Source of the DNA: Desulfobacterales bacterium
GTDB lineage: Bacteria > Desulfobacterota > Desulfobacteria > Desulfobacterales > UBA5852
Assembly: GCA_016735415.1 (NCBI GenBank)
Contig: JAERRP010000073.1
Coordinates: 1 to 6,229 of the forward strand
Direction of reading: 5' to 3'
DNA: 6,229 nucleotides
Shown here: positions 1-5,738 of the stretch, piece by piece
Position numbering within the stretch: position 1 is the first letter of the stretch
Layout of the letters: each line of letters starts with the position of its first letter
Notes under the pieces: generated by a model
Told to the model about the DNA's origin: nothing
Database searches by the model: none
Seen by the model: the letters and a program-made list of their open reading frames with translations, nothing else
Made by a program: the position numbers and the translations under genes

Positions 1-1
1 C

Positions 2-817
2 CTTATGCACATCCTGGCGGCAAGTCCGGCCAAAAATATCCTGCTCATCACCCTCACCTATCTCGAAAACAATCTGGCCGCGCGCACGAACAACAAGATT
101 GACGATATCGTCTTCAACCTGCTCAACCGGTTCGCCGGGGGCATTCTGTACGTAACGGCGGCGATTCTGGCCCTGGATGTGATCGGCATCAATGTCATGC
201 CCTTTATCGCCGGTGCCGGGGTGGTCGGTATTGCCATCGGCTTCGCCGCCAAGGACACCCTTTCCAACCTGATCGCCGGCGTTCTGTTGATCATCGACCG
301 CCCCTTCGAGGTCGGCGACCGCATCGAGGTCTGGAGCGCCCCGGCCGGCAGCGCCTCGTGGGGGGATGTCATCGATATCGGATTGCGGGCCACCAAAATT
401 AAAACCACCGACAACATCGTCATTATCATCCCCAACAATGAGATCATGATGCGTGATATCGTCAATTACACCATCCACACCGCCCAGATCCGCGTGCGGG
501 TGAATATCGGCATCGCCTACGAGGCCAACATCCACAAAGCCAAAGAAATTATCATTGATATCGCCCGCCGAATGGACTGGGCGGCTGCGACGCCGCCGCC
601 CAAAGTGGTGGTTCGCAATTTCGGCGATTCTTCGGTGGATCTCCAACTGCGCGTCTGGATCAAAGAAGCCCGACGGCGAATGGACACCATCTCCTTTGTG
701 ATCGACCACGTCAAAGAAGCCTTCGACCAGGCCGGCATCGAAATCCCCTACCCCAAGCGGGATGTCCACATCATCCATTCCCAGGAAAACCAACCCGCGG
801 CAATCACCAAAGTCTGA
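2..817 (+). CDS. MscS-family mechanosensitive channel, 5'-truncated by window edge
   Basis: This is the C-terminal part (about 271 residues) of a small-conductance mechanosensitive channel, an inner-membrane protein that opens under membrane tension to release solutes. The frame is open to the left edge, so the first ATG at 5 is probably internal and the N-terminal membrane helices lie outside the window. Visible are a hydrophobic helix (about residues 45-65), then the pore helix rich in Gly and Ala (motif GVVGIAIGFAAKDTLSNL), then the DRPFEVGDRI turn that leads into the cytoplasmic beta domain. The PNNEIM segment and the C-terminal IPYPKRDVHI match the usual end of the family's alpha/beta cage. 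The beta domain carries a slightly longer loop than usual (WSAPAGSASWGD) between the EVGDRIEV strand and the DVIDIGLRAT strand. Family assignment is firm. Ion preference and the subfamily cannot be judged without the N-terminus. Confidence 0.93.
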   Translation, partial: LMHILAASPAKNILLITLTYLENNLAARTNNKIDDIVFNLLNRFAGGILYVTAAILALDVIGINVMPFIAGAGVVGIAIGFAAKDTLSNLIAGVLLIIDRPFEVGDRIEVWSAPAGSASWGDVIDIGLRATKIKTTDNIVIIIPNNEIMMRDIVNYTIHTAQIRVRVNIGIAYEANIHKAKEIIIDIARRMDWAAATPPPKVVVRNFGDSSVDLQLRVWIKEARRRMDTISFVIDHVKEAFDQAGIEIPYPKRDVHIIHSQENQPAAITKV

Positions 818-853
818 TTTTTCAGTCGGACACCTTAAAAAATGCGAAGAGGC

Positions 854-882
854 TTGATTCTTGTTTTCATAATGGGTACGTT
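854..882 (+). promoter_or_regulatory. candidate sigma-70-type promoter
   Basis: TTGATT (854-859) and TACGTT (877-882) are separated by 17 bases. They match the -35 box in 4 of 6 positions and the -10 box at its three most conserved positions. The site lies in the AT-rich gap between the MscS gene and the HTH-EIIA gene. If used, it would start transcription near 889 and give a leader of about 100 bases containing the inverted repeat at 901-974. This rests on sequence match only, and AT-rich DNA yields such matches by chance. Confidence 0.3.
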
Positions 883-900
883 ACTTGTTTATTTTATTAA

Positions 901-974
901 TCAGTGTCCGTCCCGAAATGGTCTTTTTTGTTCTGACACGACCATGACGTCTTAAATCCGTGGATGGACACTGA
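901..974 (+). repeat. 13-bp inverted repeat with nested second inverted repeat, in the leader of the HTH-EIIA gene
   Basis: The arm TCAGTGTCCGTCC (901-913) is complementary to GGATGGACACTGA (962-974). The only exception is one position that is a G-U pair in RNA. Inside the 48-base loop a second pair, ATGGTC (918-923) and GACCAT (940-945), can close another stem, and a run of six T (924-929) lies in its loop. The outer stem ends 16 bases before the start codon at 991. The hexamer GGACAC occurs at 828-833 and again at 966-971, and both copies can pair with GTGTCC at 904-909, so alternative foldings are possible. It could be an operator for the adjacent DNA-binding protein or a structured 5' leader. 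It does not look like a normal terminator, because no T-run follows the outer stem. Confidence 0.6.
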
Positions 975-990
975 ATCGAAATGACGCGGC

Positions 991-1686
991 ATGAAGCTTA
1001 CCATTGAACAGATCGCCTGCGCGCTGGATCTGCCCCGACGAAAAATCGAGCGTTGGATCCGGCAGGGACGCATCCCGCTTAGCCGGCGCGGTGACGCCTG
1101 CACTTTCGATCGGCAGGGGCTCGAAGACTGGGCCCGCCAGCACCATCTGCGGTTCTGTATCGGCAGCGAACGCCCTATAGCCTCCTGCCTGCCGCCGGCG
1201 GAAAGTCTGCTGGCCGCCCTGAAGCATGGTGGTATCCATTACGGTATCGAGGGACAGGGGGTATCGGAAGTCATCCAGGCAGCGGTCGAATGTCTGACAG
1301 TGGTGGCCCCGGAAACCAAATCGGACCTGGTGGCCAAACTGATTGAAAGAGAAAACCTGACGTCCACCGGGCTGGGAAATCACATTGCCGTGCCGCACCC
1401 GCGCGAGCCGGATAGCCTGTCAATCACATCACCATCCTTATCGGCCTGTTACCTGAAGGAACCTGTCGATTTCAAGGCCCTGGACGGCAGACCGGTCAAC
1501 CTCCTGTTTGTGCTTTTAGCCCCTTCCGTTCGCACCCATCTGCAGCTTCTCTCCCGGCTGAGCTATTGCCTGCGGGACAATGCTTTCATCACGTTCCTGC
1601 ACCGCTGTCCGCAACCCGATGATTTGTTAAAGGAATTCTCCGACCTGGAGGTCAAATGGGAGCGCGCCGCCCTGCCTTCCGGATAG
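991..1686 (+). CDS. Fusion protein: N-terminal excisionase/MerR-type helix-turn-helix plus PTS EIIA (fructose/nitrogen type) domain
   Basis: A 231-residue cytoplasmic protein with two domains. Residues 3-52 form a helix-turn-helix of the excisionase/MerR type (LTIEQIACALDLP, RWIRQGRIPL, then a short wing and FDRQGLEDWARQH). Residues 68-220 match a type-2 PTS EIIA domain of the PtsN/fructose group. The predicted phospho-acceptor is His136 in GNHIAVPHP (the family usually has GIAIPHG), and the second conserved histidine is His183 in HLQLLSRLS. By family knowledge, such domains receive phosphate from HPr/NPr and regulate partners according to phosphorylation state; no EIIB or EIIC gene for sugar transport is in the window, so a regulatory role is likelier. 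The start at 991 is the first ATG after an in-frame stop (982-984); its ribosome site is weak. The CLC gene follows 135 bases later. The DNA target is unknown. Confidence 0.88.
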   Translation: MKLTIEQIACALDLPRRKIERWIRQGRIPLSRRGDACTFDRQGLEDWARQHHLRFCIGSERPIASCLPPAESLLAALKHGGIHYGIEGQGVSEVIQAAVECLTVVAPETKSDLVAKLIERENLTSTGLGNHIAVPHPREPDSLSITSPSLSACYLKEPVDFKALDGRPVNLLFVLLAPSVRTHLQLLSRLSYCLRDNAFITFLHRCPQPDDLLKEFSDLEVKWERAALPSG

Positions 1687-1847
1687 CGCGGCCGCGGCAA
1701 TCAAACCGGAACCACCGGATGGGGCTGAACGAACCGATGCCGATATACGCCCAGGCGCGGGCACCCCTGGACGACGACCTGCGGGCAACTTCCTGGCCGT
1801 TGATTGAAAGAAAAGTGATCCATGCGTTTTCCGATTTCATGGCGTAG
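1656..1847 (+). CDS. Possible small ORF bridging the EIIA and CLC genes, hypothetical
   Basis: A 63-codon frame starts inside the end of the HTH-EIIA gene (31-base overlap) and ends inside the start of the CLC gene (26-base overlap), so it fills the whole gap. A Shine-Dalgarno-like GGAGG (1647-1651) lies 4 bases before its ATG. In the later two thirds (codons 22-62, from ATG 1719) roughly 70 percent of third positions are G or C, similar to a real gene of this genome. The product is Arg-rich at its N-terminus and ends in a short possible amphipathic helix (PLIERKVIHAFSDFMA). It has no recognisable domain, signal peptide or membrane segment. The GGAGG is also part of coding sequence upstream and may be there by chance. 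It could equally be non-coding spacer. Confidence 0.27.
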   Translation: MGARRPAFRIARPRQSNRNHRMGLNEPMPIYAQARAPLDDDLRATSWPLIERKVIHAFSDFMA

Positions 1848-3555
1848 GCCTTCCACCTGGCAATTCTTCCGAAGCGATGACCGGCTCTTGATGATTTTTT
1901 GCGGCGCCATCGTCGGTGTGTGCAGCGGCCTGGCGGCTGTGGCCCTGAGCCGTGCCCTGTTAACCACATTGTCGTGGCTGGCACCCTTCCGCCAGTACGC
2001 ATGGGCTTTTGTGTTGCCGGCCGCCGGAGCCGCCCTTTCGTCGCTTTTCCTGAACAAAATCGTCAAAGAAGGCGCCGGCCACGGTGTGCCGGAAGTCATT
2101 TACAGCGTTTCCCGATACGGCGGCCTGCTGCGTCTGCGATCAAGTTTCTCACGGCTGATTTCCAGCTTTCTGACCATCGGCAGTGGCGGTTCGGCCGGCC
2201 CGGAAGCGCCGGTGGTGATGAGCGGTGCGGCCATCGGATCCAATATCGCCCGTCTTTTCAACCTCAATGATCGTCAACGGGTGGTACTGGTCGGATGCGG
2301 TGCGGCCGGTGCGATTTCCGCCATTTTCAATGCGCCCATCGCCGGATTGATCTTTTCCATGGAAGTCATTCTGGGCGAATGGTCCGCCGCCAACCTGATC
2401 CCCATCGCGATTGCAGCCGTGACCGGGACAGAAGTCAGTCATTTCCTGCAGGGCAAACAGATTCCTTTTGCCCACCGCCTGTTCGATATCGGCCCGGCCG
2501 ACATCATAGCCTGCATCGGCCTGGCCCTTTTTACCGCCGCCGCCTCGATCCTTCTGACGCGCACCATCCGTACGGTGCACCGGCGGGCCGACCACTTCAA
2601 ACTGCCCGTATGGCTGAAGGCGGCCCTGGGAGGGTGTGTCGTAGGCCTTATCGGCCTGCCCTTGCCCATGATCCTTGGAGAAGGGTATCATGCCATTGAA
2701 AAGATGATCGCCGGACATTACGCTCACGGGATCGGGTTGGTTTTCCTGGCGGTCCTGGCCAAAATCCTGGCCACCTCACTCACGCTGGGATCAGGCGGAT
2801 CCGGTGGGATTTTCGCGCCCTGCCTGGTCATCGGCAGTTTCGCCGGAATCACCTACCACCGCCTGCTGGTCTTTTTATGGCCGGAAGTGGGATGGGTGCC
2901 GGAAGGCTGCTTCGCGTTACTGGGGATGGCCGGACTGGTCAGCGGCATTCTGCAGGCGCCCTTGACCGGCATCTTTCTAATTGTGGAAATCACGGGCAGT
3001 TATGAAGTCATCCTGCCGCTTATTGTCGTATCGGCCATTTCCACCACACTGTGCCACTACATGGAACCCGCCTCCTTTTATTTAAAAGACCTGGTGGAAC
3101 GGGGCCAGTTGATGCGTCCGGGAACCGACGCCCGGGTGCTGGCGGATCTGGAAGTGCATGAGCTTCTGGAAACCGACTGCATCACCGTCCCGGCCGACAT
3201 GCTCCTGCGTGATTTTGTCGAAATCGTCAAGCGTTCCAACCGCAATCTCTTCCCGGTGGAAGATGAACGGACGGGCCACTTTGTGGGCATGATTTACATG
3301 GCCGACGTACGGCCCTATCTTTTCGACCCCCTGATGTACGACGCCGTCCTCGTAGGACAGTTGATGAACACCCGGGTCGAAACCGTCGCCCCGGACGAAG
3401 ATGTTGTCGAAGTGCTTAACCGTATGGATGCCGGCCGCCTTTACAATATGCCGGTGGTCGCCAATCACCGCTTTGTCGGCATGGTTTCCAAGTCATCGCT
3501 TCTGGACCAGTATCGCAAGGAGCTCATGGTCCAGACCCATCACCTCAACCGTTGA
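1822..3555 (+). CDS. CLC-family anion channel/transporter with two C-terminal CBS domains
   Basis: A 577-residue inner-membrane protein. The CLC membrane domain spans about residues 20-430 and is followed by two CBS domains (about 447-500 and 512-565), which in other CLC proteins bind adenine nucleotides and tune transport. Anion-site motifs are visible: GHGVP (86-90), GPEAP (126-130) with the gating glutamate Glu128, GIFAP (329-333) and Tyr420 in ASFYLKDL. Compared with E. coli ClcA, the chloride-coordinating Ser107 position is His87. The internal proton-pathway Glu203 position is Val182 (FNAPIAGLIFSMEV), as in animal channel-type CLCs, so exchanger or channel action cannot be decided here. 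The ATG at 1822 is the first after an in-frame stop (1816-1818), with a weak purine-rich ribosome site (GAAAG, 1806-1810). It leaves about 20 residues before the first helix, normal for the family. The stress-protein gene follows after 12 bases, so both are likely in one transcript. Confidence 0.95.
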   Translation: MRFPISWRRPSTWQFFRSDDRLLMIFCGAIVGVCSGLAAVALSRALLTTLSWLAPFRQYAWAFVLPAAGAALSSLFLNKIVKEGAGHGVPEVIYSVSRYGGLLRLRSSFSRLISSFLTIGSGGSAGPEAPVVMSGAAIGSNIARLFNLNDRQRVVLVGCGAAGAISAIFNAPIAGLIFSMEVILGEWSAANLIPIAIAAVTGTEVSHFLQGKQIPFAHRLFDIGPADIIACIGLALFTAAASILLTRTIRTVHRRADHFKLPVWLKAALGGCVVGLIGLPLPMILGEGYHAIEKMIAGHYAHGIGLVFLAVLAKILATSLTLGSGGSGGIFAPCLVIGSFAGITYHRLLVFLWPEVGWVPEGCFALLGMAGLVSGILQAPLTGIFLIVEITGSYEVILPLIVVSAISTTLCHYMEPASFYLKDLVERGQLMRPGTDARVLADLEVHELLETDCITVPADMLLRDFVEIVKRSNRNLFPVEDERTGHFVGMIYMADVRPYLFDPLMYDAVLVGQLMNTRVETVAPDEDVVEVLNRMDAGRLYNMPVVANHRFVGMVSKSSLLDQYRKELMVQTHHLNR

Positions 3556-3556
3556 T

Positions 3557-3561
3557 AGGAG
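3557..3561 (+). promoter_or_regulatory. Strong ribosome binding site for the Usp-like gene
   Basis: AGGAG lies directly after the CLC stop codon (3553-3555) and 6 bases before the ATG at 3568. The spacing is near ideal. It fixes the start of the Usp-like gene and supports cotranslation from the same message as the CLC gene. Confidence 0.8.
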
Positions 3562-3567
3562 CGCATC

Positions 3568-4404
3568 ATGTACAGCCAGCTTTTCCATATTTTCCGCAAC
3601 ACGCCCCTGGGACGTGAAACAATGCTCCAATCGTTGTACTTCTGTTGTCAGATCGGCGCAACACCCGCCGTTTATATCCCGCAACACACGAAGTTCCTGA
3701 TGTATTTCGAAAACGACGTGGTTCAAGTCGATCTGGATGAATCCTATCTCAAGGATCCGGATACCGCCCGCGCGCATGCCGAAGAACTGGTGGCAGCATC
3801 CGGCTTGCATTCCCGCTTCCTGAAACCCAAAAACTATACCGCCTCCACCCTGCCCGACATCCCGACCAATTTCGATTTTATGTGCTGCCCCCGCAGCATC
3901 AGCGATCTTTCATCCAAAATCGGCCTGGGCTATATCGGCCCGCGGGTCCGGCGTATTGTGACCTCGGCCCGCTTTCCCGTCCTGATAACGAGCCCGGTCT
4001 ACAAGCCCTGGGAAAGCCTTGCCGTTTTTTTCGGTGGATCGGCCAATGCCTTGAACGCCTTGAAACTGGGCCTGCGAATTCATCGCCAGGCCAATATACC
4101 CCTGAGGATGTTCACCCAGGCGGAAAAACACTCCCGGGCGGATTACGAGGAGATTATCGGTAACAACGGTCTGACCGAGGAGCTGGGCAAAGCATTGGAG
4201 GAATGGGTGTTTTTTGAAAGGGGTGATTTTGGAAGCAACCTCTACCAGGTACCCCATAATGCGCTGGTGATCATGGGCGCTTACGGACACAGCCTGATCC
4301 GGGACCTGGTCTTTGGAAGCAAGATGGAAAAGATCCAGTCAACGATTTCCAATAATTTTCTGGTGGTGGGCCCCCACTATACGGCCGGCATGCAATCGGC
4401 CTGA
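3568..4404 (+). CDS. Universal stress protein (UspA) superfamily protein, two domains, first one degenerate
   Basis: A 278-residue soluble protein with two Usp-like halves. The second half (about 148-270) begins with the strand-helix LAVFFGGSANALNALKLGLR. It ends with the ATP-binding signature G-2X-G-9X-G-S: Gly237, Gly240, Gly250 and Ser251 in MGAYGHSLIRDLVFGS, followed by FLVVGP. The first half (about 1-145) ends in an analogous FPVLITSP strand but lacks this signature, so it probably does not bind nucleotide and may serve in dimer contacts. Family knowledge: ATP-binding Usp proteins act as stress or energy sensors, often binding to or regulating transporters. Placement 12 bases behind the CLC gene suggests a link to that transporter, which is inference. 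No membrane segment or signal peptide is seen. The family call is good; the specific role is unknown. Confidence 0.85.
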   Translation: MYSQLFHIFRNTPLGRETMLQSLYFCCQIGATPAVYIPQHTKFLMYFENDVVQVDLDESYLKDPDTARAHAEELVAASGLHSRFLKPKNYTASTLPDIPTNFDFMCCPRSISDLSSKIGLGYIGPRVRRIVTSARFPVLITSPVYKPWESLAVFFGGSANALNALKLGLRIHRQANIPLRMFTQAEKHSRADYEEIIGNNGLTEELGKALEEWVFFERGDFGSNLYQVPHNALVIMGAYGHSLIRDLVFGSKMEKIQSTISNNFLVVGPHYTAGMQSA

Positions 4405-4453
4405 ATGGATGGGCGTTCACGAGAGGGGGCAGCATGTAAGCCGCATTTTAGTG

Positions 4454-4488
4454 ACCGGCCTCTCAGGCCACACCCCTCCGAGACCGGT
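4454..4488. repeat. Inverted repeat between convergent genes, possible bidirectional terminator
   Basis: Two foldings compete in the 112-base gap between the Usp-like gene and murI. One pairs GGCCT (4457-4461) with AGGCC (4465-4469) around a 3-base loop. The other pairs ACCGG (4454-4458) with CCGGT (4484-4488) and TCTC (4461-4464) with GAGA (4480-4483), leaving a 2-base bulge and a 15-base loop. They share bases 4457-4458 and 4461, so they exclude each other. No clear T-run follows on either strand (only short TTTTA/TAAAA nearby), so intrinsic termination is uncertain. The location, where two convergent transcripts must stop, is the main support. I see no gene in the rest of this gap. Confidence 0.35.
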
Positions 4489-4516
4489 ATAGCCAGTCCC
4501 ACATAGGGTACGCGCA

Positions 4517-5302
4517 CTAAATCTGCACCTGCTCCAGCCGAATCGAACGTTTGAGAATGTGCTGCGCGATCGTTTCAAATTGGGGGGTGGTGTCGGAAAC
4601 AAAAAAGCGATAGGCGCCTTCGCGCGGCCAGGCGTTCACCGCCGAAGGATGACGCTGGACGTACGTGGCCACGGCCCTCGCCACACCGCCGCAAGAATCG
4701 ATCACTTGTACGCTACGGCCGATTTTGGCCTGAATCAGGCCCTGCAGCAGCGGATAGTGTGTGCATCCCAGGATAAGCGTATCGATCTGCTTGATTTTAA
4801 GAGGCCGCAGGTATTTCTTCACGATCATGGCTGTTTCGGGTTTGGTCAGCCAGCCCTCCTCGACCAAGGGCACCAGCAGCGGGCAGGCCCGGGCAAACGT
4901 CCGGCAGTCCGGCCGCAAAGACTCAATAATCCGGGTATAAATACCGCTGTTTACCGTGGCCCGCGTACCGATAATACCGATACGGGCCCTGCGCGTGCAC
5001 GCCACGGCCTGTTCCGCCGTCGGCGTGATAACTTCGAAGATGGGAACCTGGAAACGCTCACGGAGCATTGCGGGCGCAAAACTGGAAGCCGTGTTGCAGG
5101 CCAAAACGATCGCCCGGGCACCCCGGGCCAGGAGAAAGGCCGTATTCTCGACGGCATAGCGCATGACAGTTTGCTTGCTCTTGCTGCCATATGGCGTCCG
5201 GGCCGTATCCCCCAAGTAGGTCAGGTCGAACCCGGGCAGCCGCTCCATAAGCGCCCGCACAACCGTCAGGCCACCAATCCCCGAATCAAATACGCCGATC
5301 AT
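4517..5302 (-). CDS. murI: Glutamate racemase
   Basis: A 261-residue cytoplasmic enzyme that converts L-glutamate to D-glutamate for peptidoglycan synthesis, without a cofactor. Family landmarks are all present: MIGVFDSGIGGLTV at the N-terminus with Asp6 and Ser7, the PYG turn (37-39), the catalytic Cys69 in ACNTAS and the second catalytic Cys180 with His182 in GCTHYPLL. Length is normal (usually about 260-285). The frame is open further upstream to 5386, but that extension overlaps the preceding gene in another frame and is not family-like. The ATG at 5302 is chosen because it begins exactly at the conserved MIGVFDSG. No obvious Shine-Dalgarno sequence precedes it, so translational coupling to the upstream gene, whose stop is 25 bases away, is plausible. 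It is the last gene of the recR - Cys-cluster - murI group. Confidence 0.97.
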   Translation of the reverse strand: MIGVFDSGIGGLTVVRALMERLPGFDLTYLGDTARTPYGSKSKQTVMRYAVENTAFLLARGARAIVLACNTASSFAPAMLRERFQVPIFEVITPTAEQAVACTRRARIGIIGTRATVNSGIYTRIIESLRPDCRTFARACPLLVPLVEEGWLTKPETAMIVKKYLRPLKIKQIDTLILGCTHYPLLQGLIQAKIGRSVQVIDSCGGVARAVATYVQRHPSAVNAWPREGAYRFFVSDTTPQFETIAQHILKRSIRLEQVQI

Positions 5303-5327
5303 TGCCAGCGCCGGCAGGGAGCTGTAT

Positions 5328-5738
5328 TCATTGATCTGTGTCCTCTCCGGCGATCGAGCGGGCAACCGTTTCCCGGACAACCTCATCCGGCAGGTCGGTA
5401 CGGATGCCCGGACAGGAAGCCCCCATGATTTTCCAGTTCTGAATATCCTTCAGGACCGCGTCGATAAACGGCCAGCGGCGGCACATGCGCGGTTTGACCG
5501 GATGAATCGTGCAAAGTTCTTCATAGAAGGCACAGTAACCGTTTTCCGCCTGGGCCAGCACCGGGCGTTTACCTGACATCCGGCAATAACGATTTTTGAA
5601 ACGAACCGGATCTTCACCGATATAGGCCGCGATTCGACGGATATCTTCTTCGGTTACGTAGGTACCGCCGTACCCCCGGCAGCAGTCGCCGCACTTATGG
5701 CAGTTGAATATCGGGTTGTCCCGCTTAGCGGAAATCAT
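5328..5738 (-). CDS. YkgJ-type cysteine-cluster protein (UPF0153 family)
   Basis: A 136-residue soluble protein with the family's metal-binding cysteine pattern. The N-terminal FNCHKCGDCC holds Cys13, Cys16, Cys19 and Cys20. Further cysteines are Cys52, Cys69 (GYCAFY), Cys76, Cys86 (PRMCRRWPF) and Cys109 (SCPG). Members are thought to bind zinc or an iron-sulfur cluster; no activity is established for most, so I give no specific function. The ATG at 5738 lies inside the end of recR, giving a 14-base overlap, with a weak GGA at about 10 bases before it. This arrangement implies translation coupled to recR. Homologues are common in anaerobic deltaproteobacteria, which fits the proposed host. 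Nothing appears truncated. Confidence 0.88.
   Translation of the reverse strand: MISAKRDNPIFNCHKCGDCCRGYGGTYVTEEDIRRIAAYIGEDPVRFKNRYCRMSGKRPVLAQAENGYCAFYEELCTIHPVKPRMCRRWPFIDAVLKDIQNWKIMGASCPGIRTDLPDEVVRETVARSIAGEDTDQ

Noticed and set aside
1341..1811. GATTGAAAGA occurs at 1341-1350 and 1802-1811, resembling the end of some CRISPR repeats
   Set aside because: There are only two copies of ten bases, about 450 bases apart, one inside the EIIA coding sequence, with no repeat-spacer pattern.
1977..1990. TGGCAC resembling half of a sigma-54 promoter
   Set aside because: It is inside the CLC coding sequence and the matching TTGC element at the required spacing is absent.
2149..2727. A 192-codon minus-strand frame inside the CLC gene
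   Set aside because: It is antisense to conserved CLC motifs, with low-complexity Gly/Asp/Gln-rich composition and no recognisable domain.
4491..4500. GCCAGTCCC, shared with E. coli 6S RNA, hinting at a small RNA in the convergent gap
   Set aside because: It is a nine-base match only; the gap is too short for a 6S RNA and the required long bulged hairpin is not visible.
5303..5386. Upstream extension of murI by 28 residues
   Set aside because: It overlaps the Cys-cluster gene in another frame and is unlike glutamate racemases, which begin at the MIGVFDSG motif.
4559..5428. A 289-codon open frame on the plus strand antisense to murI
   Set aside because: It lies wholly opposite murI and the Cys-cluster gene, shows no family motifs, is rich in Arg, Gly and Pro as expected of a shadow frame in GC-rich DNA, and murI is unmistakable.
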